From: Zygnema cylindricum | Lineage: Eukaryota; Streptophyta; Zygnematophyceae; Zygnematales; Zygnemataceae | Assembly (NCBI GenBank): GCA_037447655.1 | Contig: JBBHKE010000741.1 | Coordinates: 231,270 to 245,880, forward strand | Reading direction: 5' to 3' | DNA length: 14,611 bases | Shown here: positions 8,034-14,611 of the stretch, in pieces | How positions within the stretch are numbered: the first letter of the stretch is position 1 | Layout: every line of letters begins with the position of its first letter | The notes under the pieces: model-generated | Told to the model about the DNA's origin: nothing | Database searches by the model: none | The model's input: only the letters and a program-made list of their open reading frames with translations | Program-made: the position numbers and the translations under genes

Positions 8034-8426
8034 CTAGACACAAAAGGAAAAAACCACTCTATATGATCCCCCACAACCCCAGCAAACTAAATTCCACACT
8101 CCGAAGATCGTGGATGTGAACTGGATCTCTTGGAGGAAGGTCTGGGAGGCTTCGCCTATCGTCCGCCACCGTGCTTCGACGGAGAAGGGTCGCAGCTTGC
8201 GCTCGTTGAAGGGCGATCGATACACGTTGCCGATAAAAAACAACCAGAAGGCTTGGGGGAGGGCTCTCGGACCATTAGAATCAAAAGCTGTCTTAGCACA
8301 GTTGCGAAGAAAATCATCGAAAGACTTGTCCAAGAATCTCTGTCGCAAATGGGACAAACTGGTCCGCCGGGTCTCGGTGAGCGTAATCCCTCTCCTTAGA
8401 AGTCGCTGCGTCCCGAGCCGCCACAC
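8034..8426 (-). pseudogene. LINE fragment: extreme C-terminus after the endonuclease
   Basis: From about 8320 the homologous reading moves to this frame: FDDFLRNCAKTAF followed by a basic-aromatic tail ending at the stop 8034. The upstream part of this open frame is out of register. The segment is recognisable because the second LINE copy at about 13285-13530 has the same sequence in the same orientation. Confidence 0.6.
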
Positions 8427-8742
8427 CTATATGCACTGCCCGCGCGAGAAAAAATGTGGGTCCCAGTCGGATTATAAGGACCACATCAACCAAAGACAGC
8501 CCAGTCCCATGGAAGAAAACCAAGTCAACTCGAAGGCTTCAAAGACCACTAGATTGGAGACGAGGAGGTAAGATATGAGAAACCTCCCGCTTCACAATGT
8601 AGCCTGCTTCAACACCAATCGCAGCAACCGCATCACAAACCAAATCATGCGCGACGGTTCGTTCACCCCCCCCGCGAACAACGAAGTAAATGGATGGCGT
8701 CGGAGTCAATAGGTTGGTTGCAAATACAATTGGGGCGCCCAA
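8314..8742 (-). pseudogene. LINE restriction-like endonuclease domain
   Basis: Frame ending in 8742 and 8523 (same phase, with a TGA near 8539 between). It shows RVDLV, then LSLVDVV thirteen residues later, the R2-type (P)D-x12-14-D pattern; the Asp codons are at 8524-8526 and 8485-8487. KERDY, matching the K-x3-Y motif, and DQFVPFATEILG follow. This PD-(D/E)xK-like nuclease nicks the target to prime reverse transcription. The usual Pro before the first Asp is Val. Frame is lost again near 8320. Confidence 0.75.
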
Positions 8743-8962
8743 GAAGCGGAGGGTGAGGCAAGCCCAAACGAAGGCGGATAACAGAGGTGAATTGGTCAGA
8801 CGTCATACGAAGTGTCGAAAAATTGGGTGTTGCTTGTAACCATGCACCGGCTCCTGGCCCAGAACACGAACGTAAACAAGCACTCCATTGAGCGGAAGGT
8901 AGCGCGTTTAATAGATCATGGAATTCAGCGACTGCCAACTGCTCGGATATGCGTTGTTGCAC
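8663..8962 (-). pseudogene. LINE linker with CCHC zinc knuckle
   Basis: Open frame of 99 codons. It carries CSGPGAGAWL (residues 33-42), RLRLGLP (63-69) and the knuckle C79-x-C81-x9-H91-x3-C95. In R2-like proteins this sits between reverse transcriptase and endonuclease, as here. At about 8666-8673 a run of eight C (plus strand) coincides with a frame change: the next frame continues with RTVAHDLV. Confidence 0.75.
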
Positions 8963-9071
8963 ATGGTTGTTATTGTCAGCAATAAGAGACGGGAAAGGTG
9001 ACGCTTGGTTTCGGGCATCAAACGGAAAGAGTGCACGAGCGGAGAGAAGAGCTTGATGAAACGGAAAAAGA

Positions 9072-10292
9072 TTATCCTCTTTGTTTAGGGACGACTTGGG
9101 CTAGAATGGGAACATCATTTGCTATAAAACGGGAAACGATGGCAGACGCCACTAAAGCCCAACTACCCAAAAAAGCCGCTGGAGCAACTCGAGCCACTGG
9201 AATCAAACCTAAACCCCCAATGGAAATTGGAAGGCTAGCTTGACGGCGTGCGAATGAACCCTCTGGGCAATCAAAAATCCCATGCCCAACAAGGTGATGG
9301 AGAACACTAAAAAGTTGATCGTCGAACCCTTTTAGAGAGGACAAAATGGATCCGTTGGTGGTACCGTGCGAGCGAGATACAGAAGACGTTGAGCAAAGAA
9401 ACGAGTGAGGATTTGAAATGCCAATTGGTAGTCGGAGATCTTAGGAAGTTCATGAGAGTGCGAGAGGTCCTCCAAGAAAGCATCAGTGACAAATTGGTTC
9501 ACAAAAGATGGGGCACCGATAAGAGAGCCTAAAGCTTTATACCGTCCGTCGGAGATGCAATACGAAAACCCGCATGAACAAGGGAGTCTGAAGGTAAGCC
9601 TTGCGGGCACCAAGCCACACATTTAGACGGCTTAACCGACAAACCAATCCGACGAAGTTGCTCCGCAAAATGAGAAAAGGCAGATAAAACTTCGTCACGA
9701 GGGCCCACAATATGAGTATCATCCGCGATAGAAGGAAATCAAAAACCAGGAAAAGTCGTAGCAGAGTCCCCTAAAGCTTGAAGGTGAGCTAAAGCTAAAA
9801 AAGGGGCCCCCAAAGGATCACCTTGACGAGTGTCGGTCACAAACTCCAATGTGGCAACCTCACCAAAGGGACCGCCAAGAGGAAAGATTAGGGAGCTCGA
9901 GCGAGAATAAAATGTACGAACAAAAGGGAAAATGTGGCTGATGGGAGATGGAGCATGCCTCAATTCCGAAAGATAGCATTACGGTTGACAATGTTAAAGG
10001 CGTTAGCGACATCTACTTCGAGGACTACCCAATCCGGATGGAGATCTAAAAAAACCCGAAGACCATGAACAACCGCCTCACAACCCCCTTTTGTAGCAAC
10101 TTCAAACTGGTACGGTGAAAAATGGTCATGGAAAGCCCTTTGGAGTTGAAAACAGATTGAGCGAGCAACCAAACGGTAGAACACCTCACCGATAGCAATT
10201 GGGCGAATCCCTCTTGCAGAATCAGTAAAAGCAACAAGGCGAGCCGCAGAGAGAAGGGGTACAACATTGTGAGGAACGTGTCTTCGAGCCAA
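9072..10292 (-). pseudogene. LINE reverse transcriptase domain, broken into four frames
   Basis: Pieces in order: 10292-9960 has ARGIRPIAIGEVFYRLVAR and motif A, VDVANAF (catalytic Asp at 10011-10013). 9963-9739 has motif B, TRQGDPLG (from 9828). After an in-frame TGA at 9739-9741 comes motif C, IADDTHIVGP (Asp-Asp at 9718-9723). 9622-9332 carries the thumb segment SYCISDGRYKALGSLIGAP and a FAQR motif. 9344-9072 has ARRQASLPISIGGLGL and AAFLGSWAL. All three catalytic aspartates survive, but frame changes near 9960, 9550 and 9340 and the stop make the product inactive as sequenced. Confidence 0.88.
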
Positions 10293-10340
10293 CCTCTGGC
10301 TTAAAAAAGAAGATAAATATGTCCCTGAGGAGTTTGTACA

Positions 10341-11105
10341 TCATCCCAGATGGGCCCTCTGAAGAAAGATGAGGCGATGGAAGCCAAGCTGTAGTAAAAG
10401 CTTCTCGCTCCAGTTGAACGATTGAAGAGGATCATGGACTTCCACGAACAGGAGGATCTCTTCAGGGGCAGGAGGATGTAATAAACGTAAGGCCTCAACC
10501 GTCGCCTCGGAATTCGGAGATGGTTGGAAAGGTCGAAGAGCACGAGCACCCCGAGAATACTCGCCAGAACGACCAAGGTGGACCGCCCGATGCAACCTAG
10601 ACGTGGAGCTTGGGAGCGGGGCAGGACGTTGAGGAGGGGACATAGAAAGACTGATTACACGGTCTGTATGATCTTGTTGCAAGGACTCCCAATCCCCTCT
10701 CAAAAGTCGTTGACACCGCGCTTTAGATTCACGAGCCCCGCTCGCCCCTCCCCTTGGTGGCAAAACCAGAACCCAAAGTGGGAATAAGAAAAGTAAATGC
10801 CAAGCCGCGTCGTTGGTGATGTTGGTGGCCAATAAAGCTAAAGGGAGTCGAAGAGCCGCTTGGACAAATTCACGAAGATGGTTCGGAATACGAGCGTAGA
10901 GCCAACGCCGAGGATAACCTAGGTGGTAACACCCAAGGATGTCTAAGCGTCGAACATAGTCCCAATCAGTAGAAGACGGTTGTTGGTGGACACTTGAGGG
11001 AGGAGGATGGCCTTTAGTGGGGGGTGGAGTCCCTTTAGGAGTGAGAGGACATGACTTCAAATGTCGCGACAAACCCCCCCCCCCCCGCAACATACAACCT
11101 CCCAC
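10341..11105 (-). pseudogene. LINE region between zinc finger and reverse transcriptase
   Basis: Longest open frame of the window (254 codons). It begins with the second half of the zinc finger (LSRHLKSCP), then a Pro-rich stretch, AAWHLLFLFPLWVL, GARESKARCQRLLRGDW and SEATVEALRLLHPPAPEE, all typical of this LINE family between finger and polymerase. Around 10300-10400 the homologous text (FFRGPIW, where relatives have a GPSGW-like motif, then YKLLRDIF) scatters over the other two frames, so more small indels lie there. Confidence 0.75.
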
Positions 11106-11115
11106 AGTGAGGGCA
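11049..11115 (-). pseudogene. LINE N-terminal C2HC zinc finger, split by a 13-base homopolymer
   Basis: CPHCGRLY in one frame (Cys codons from 11115) is followed, across a run of 13 C on the plus strand (11074-11086), by GLSRHLKSCP in another frame (His at 11061-11063, Cys at 11049-11051). Together they form C-x2-C...H-x3-C, as in R2-group N-terminal DNA-binding fingers. Confidence 0.72.
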
Positions 11116-11573
11116 CGACACCCTATGAGGATTATGATTTGATGGGGGAGTCAAAGCAGGCTCGGTGAGTGAAAGAGCTGCAGCAGCAACAATAGGGGCG
11201 GTCGGGTGGACATACAAGTGCGGATGCAAAGGTTGAGAATGCTCCTCAAAATGGGGGGGGGGGGACGGTAAGGATGAACAGGATTAGGGGGAGGCTCTAA
11301 GCATGAAGATGGGGATGGAATAGGGTTCGTAGGAGCTAGGAGGGGCACACACTCATCGGGACATGCTCCCTCAAATGGGTTTGTGCAAAGGTTGGTTGTC
11401 ATGGGGGGAAGGGTACATGCGGGTAGGGGTAAGATGGGGAGGGGGGCATTGATGGTTTGGGAGGAATGTTGTGGAGGGGTAAGGATCTCATCTGAGATTT
11501 CCAATCGAGGTCGAGCACATTTCGAAGAAGATGGTGACGGGGAGCGCAACGCCCGCCGCTTGTGAGGGGCCAT
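11116..11573 (-). pseudogene. LINE N-terminal low-complexity region with probable start codon
   Basis: An open frame of 140 codons from ATG at 11573 begins MAPHKRRALRSPSPSSSK, basic and Ser/Pro-rich, as expected for a nuclear DNA-binding N-terminus. A run of 12 G on the plus strand (11253-11264) coincides with a switch to the frame 11229-11035, which leads into the zinc finger. No other start upstream looks better. Confidence 0.55.
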
Positions 11574-11639
11574 AGGAGGAGAGAGGATGGGGATGTCGAG
11601 ATGGCGAAATTTGCCCGAAAAGCTTTTGTTGCTAGTGGG

Positions 11640-12640
11640 AGGCAGTGGCCGAAACTTTGGAAGGTCGACGGCTAAAAAAAAAATTCTTTCAATTACGAGT
11701 TGATCTTGAAGTAAGAAAGTATTAAGTGCAAAAATGTCGTTGCCCGACTAATGGCACGCCAAATTGGGCGGCCAAGATGGTAGGAGGTGGCCACAAAAAG
11801 TAAGAAGGAAGTCGGTCGAAAGAGGCAGATCCAACTAGTGAAAACGAAAAAAAAAACGGATGAGGCTTATTCTCCCACTAATAGAAAGTTCTTGTAAAAT
11901 TCATTCTTTAGAGTATCCGCATGCCAAATTTGACGCCGGATACACAAAAAGAAGGGCAAAAAACCTTAACAGGAAACGATGGTCAAAGAAAAGCTGCCAA
12001 GTAAAAAAAAAAAAAAAAAAAAAAAGTCAAAGCAATACGAACTGAATTTTACGGGAGAAGCTGGCATGCCAAATTAGGCGGCAAAGATGATCGGAGCTGG
12101 CCGTGAAAGGAAAAATGAAAATCGACCGAAATTGACGGTTCTGATTAAGAGAGAACGAGAAAAGGAACGACGCTAATTTACCCACTGGTAGAAAAGGTGT
12201 TGAAAATACTTTCATTAGAGCCGTCGCACGCCAAATTTGACGTCGGGTTCACGAAGGGAAGTGAGAAAAACCCTAGCAGGAAGCTATGGCTAAGATGGCT
12301 TCTTTTTCTACCTTGGCACCTGAGAACATGACAAAAGAGACCTTGGAAAGGCAACCGGACACCTGGAAAGATATTATGTATTGAAGCGTTCCTCTGCTGA
12401 CTAGAGGGAAGCAAAATTACACGTGAGAAAACCAGAAAAAAATGAAAGTAGAAAGGCGGCCAAATCTTATAGGCCGAATTTGGGTGAAAAGGAAGGAGCA
12501 GAAAGAGGTGATTTGAGTATGAGTAGAAAGGTCGTGGAAAATCCTTTCTTTTGATTATCTGCACGCTTTAATCGGTGGCAGATAAGGAAAAAGAAAGTTG
12601 GAAAACGATATCATGCAGCCATGGCCGAAGGTTCTGGAAG
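11640..12640 (-). repeat. Diverged tandem repeats (308-335 bp) upstream of the LINE coding region
   Basis: A landmark like ATGGCYRAAG recurs at about 11645, 11979, 12287 and 12620 (spacing 334, 308, 333). GCCAAATT-(G/A)-GGCGG recurs at about 11759 and 12069, and GCCAAATTTGACG at 11923 and 12230. Units 1 and 2 align clearly; units 0 and 3 are weaker. A run of 23 A sits at 12003-12025 in one unit. By position these resemble promoter monomers in the 5' UTR of some LINEs; that role is inference. Confidence 0.6.
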
Positions 12641-13039
12641 GGGTTTATTAACGGGGAAAAGATGTTATATGTGGCAAACAAAGCATTCAGCTGCAATATC
12701 CCTATACGCTGTAATTTCAGATTTTAATGACACTCAAAACGGGCAAAAATTCCCATAAAAATGCAATATTTGATTTTTGGGCGATACTCAACTTGGCGAT
12801 AAAGAGTATCAGATCATGTTGTACCTTCACATTGTATCAAAAGATAACCAAATATACCATTGCCATCTCGTACCGTAAGGGAGCCGATACGCATAAAAAT
12901 CGCATGTCCACCGATGTGTAGTCGTGAGATGTGGCACGATACACATTTCCAATAGAACCCAGCGCTATATTTTATAACACTAATAACATTTCGTGATGTA
13001 CCGTGCTTATGAGGGGACAACTAAATCTTCATGGAAAAC
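12641..13039. other. Non-coding spacer
   Basis: No gene recognised. TTATAACACTAATAA at 12972-12986 repeats 15 bases found at 206-220 in the left-edge MITE, followed by a weakly similar GATGTA; this may be the end of a diverged relative. Confidence 0.35.
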
Positions 13040-13640
13040 AAGCAAACAAACAACAAAGCTTTATTGCATAAGTAGAGAAAGAAAGACCATTTGGATTCAA
13101 GGGAAAGAAAGCGTATGTTTAAAAGACTGGACTCTGAAGAATATGGGCTGGCCCAAAATCGAAGACTAAACAACACCCTCCAAAATATTTAATTAAAACT
13201 TAATTGCTCTACATGATTACCCACATTGAAAATAAACTTAACCTAGATGATTACTCACCGCTATTTGAAGTTAAAGTTCATAATAGCGAAAGTGGACAAT
13301 GTGGACTGGTTCACTAGGTGAAAAAAGAGAAAAGCCGCGTTTACCGCTTGCCAACATACTTGGTTGGGGAAGGGCGGCTACTCTAGCTCGTTGAAGGGCC
13401 ACATATATAAGTTGGCAAAGGAGCAAAGAGGCCTAATGGCGACCTCGTTGTCTTTCCAATTCAGACAAAGTTTAAGCATTGTTAATGGAAGAGTCATCCA
13501 AAGATTTCTCTAAGACGCGAAATTCTCCTCTATAAACGGGACGAAGGATTTTGTAGGGTCTTAGTTCGACCCATAAGACTAAAAGGACTTAAAGGTAGTA
13601 AATGCCACACAATACTTATACATACACATATAATATGAAC
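13040..13640 (-). mobile_element. Second copy of the same LINE family, 3'-end fragment only
   Basis: The plus-strand text at 13285-13530 aligns with 8105-8350. Shared blocks include GCTCGTTGAAGGGC (13389 against 8199), GTTGGCAAAGGAG against GTTGCCGATAAAA, and TCATCCAAAGATTTCTCTAAGA against TCATCGAAAGACTTGTCCAAGA. Similarity continues weakly to GCCACAC...ATAC near 13605 (8420 in the first copy). It therefore carries only the end of the endonuclease, the C-terminus and the 3' UTR, in the same orientation. Loss of the 5' part is usual when target-primed reverse transcription stops early. The lower boundary is uncertain. Confidence 0.6.
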
Positions 13641-14611
13641 GTTAATAAAAAGGCATGTACTAAAAGATGGAGGTACAAGTTGTAAGAAGCATTATAACTC
13701 TACATCTTACAATACGATCTTAAAAAACCACAATATTTTACTTTGGACCTGTTTTTATTACCACCATCATCTCTAGTGTTTCAAACAATTTTTTTTTTTT
13801 CCAATAGTCTCTTGTGGAGGTGACTTGTTTTCGTCCTTCCCATTTGTTGACGAACATATTAGATGTTTCGTCATTTTCACGGAGCTTGTCACACGTGTTC
13901 AAGAATAAATTGAAGATGCGACAATTGCCACCACCTGATTTGAGTTTTGCGAGGCGCCTCTATTTCACTTGTCGTAAGGCCGATTTCTCACTACGGAAGG
14001 TCACCCCCCCGACTTAGTTTTGGAGTTTGGCTATTAGCTCCACCCGTTTTTTTCACTCTTTGTTTCATACATGCTCAACTCACCAAAGCTCCCATGGTTT
14101 TTAACAAATTTTTCCTACTCATATAAAATCCATCTACAACGTTGTTTTTCATCCACCTATTCCATCAATTGAAAAGCATAGGAATTTTTTCTTACACGTT
14201 TTGATTTTGCCTCGCTCATCTGCCTTGGCATAACTCATTCATATGCTAAAAGGACCTAACACAAAGTCACCAAGATATATTTTTTCAATTCTTTCCTTAA
14301 AAGAATTTTGTAAAGTTGATTCGAGCCAAAAACACGACTTAATGCGACAATTGTGTACGGCGGGAAGTATTTTGTGTGGTATTAACGCACAAAATGATAA
14401 TATTTTTATTATAATTAAAAAATCACTAAAAATACTAAATAAAAGATTAAAAATGAAAACAACTAATCTTTCAATATTAAATTAGCTATGCAATTTATAT
14501 TTAAAAAATATAAAAAAATGAGGGACAAATACACATAAAGATATTTTTTCAGTTTTCTAAATTTAAAATTTTCCTAATTTGAAATATTTTCAAATTAATT
14601 TTTTTCTCTAT
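13641..14611. other. AT-rich terminal region, nothing recognised
   Basis: Contains T-runs (13790-13800), open frames up to 80 codons without known motifs, and from about 14390 an extremely A/T-rich end. No splice-supported exon series, RNA gene or terminal inverted repeat was identified. Confidence 0.45.

Larger units (their letters stand above)
7930..12640 (-). mobile_element. Decayed R2-like LINE (non-LTR retrotransposon with restriction-like endonuclease)
   Basis: Minus-strand domain order is C2HC zinc finger (11049-11115), a linker rich in Pro and Arg, reverse transcriptase (about 10400-9100), CCHC knuckle (8728-8678) and a restriction-like endonuclease (about 8650-8320). This is the architecture of the early-branching, RLE-bearing LINE group (R2, NeSL, CRE, Hero and Utopia clades); I cannot assign the clade. 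Coding pieces jump between all three frames at least eight times, with stops at about 10341, 9739 and 8539. The 5' end is placed at the end of tandem repeats and the 3' end in a T-rich minus-strand tail; both are approximate and no target duplication was found. Confidence 0.85.

Noticed and set aside
8110-8571. 153-codon plus-strand frame
   Set aside because: It is antisense to the LINE endonuclease and C-terminus, which explain the sequence better.
9537-9722. 61-codon minus-strand frame over the reverse transcriptase
   Set aside because: It is a shadow: the homologous reading (ADDTHIVGP, then GLSV and CVAW) lies in another frame over the same bases.
13814-14017. 67-codon plus-strand frame
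   Set aside because: No recognised motif, no splice context and low-complexity neighbours. It was considered as a retroelement scrap but nothing supports that.

Overview
The window looks like a stretch of nuclear DNA from an organism of the green plant lineage. The strongest evidence is one host gene, SNU13 (NHP2L1/15.5K), split into small GT-AG exons on the minus strand. Its predicted 128-residue product matches the plant version almost throughout (endings such as SQIQQLK and DAIEKLLI, and [13 protein letters not shown] near the start). The rest is mostly AT-rich non-coding DNA and mobile elements. No bacterial operon, CRISPR array, tRNA or rRNA was seen. The species cannot be named from the sequence alone; the low gene density and the R2-like LINE would suit an alga, bryophyte, lycophyte or fern.

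Layout. 1-234 holds ends of short inverted-repeat (MITE-like) elements. 240-925 is a GC-richer, hairpin-rich block without a convincing gene. 1097-1360 may carry a worn retroelement integrase tail. 1917-4449 is SNU13 (minus strand), with the putative ATG-only first exon and 5' leader lying inside a perfect 623-bp direct duplication (3903-4525 and 4531-5153). 5154-5466 is its likely promoter region.

5470-7628 is a three-layer nest of DNA transposons. A PIF/Harbinger-like element (TTA target duplication) contains a hAT-like element (8-bp duplication GGTAGTAC), which contains a second hAT-like element (8-bp duplication CTTAAGAC). None encodes a recognisable transposase.

About 7930-12640 is a decayed LINE on the minus strand with an N-terminal C2HC zinc finger, reverse transcriptase, CCHC knuckle and a C-terminal restriction-like endonuclease. 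At least eight frame changes and several stops break it. Upstream of its coding region are about three to four diverged tandem repeats of 308-335 bp. A second, 5'-truncated copy of the same LINE family lies at about 13040-13640. The remainder to 14611 is AT-rich and unannotated.

Functionally, only SNU13 looks alive: it would encode the k-turn binding protein of the U4/U6.U5 tri-snRNP and box C/D snoRNPs. The mobile elements appear to be non-autonomous or dead copies.
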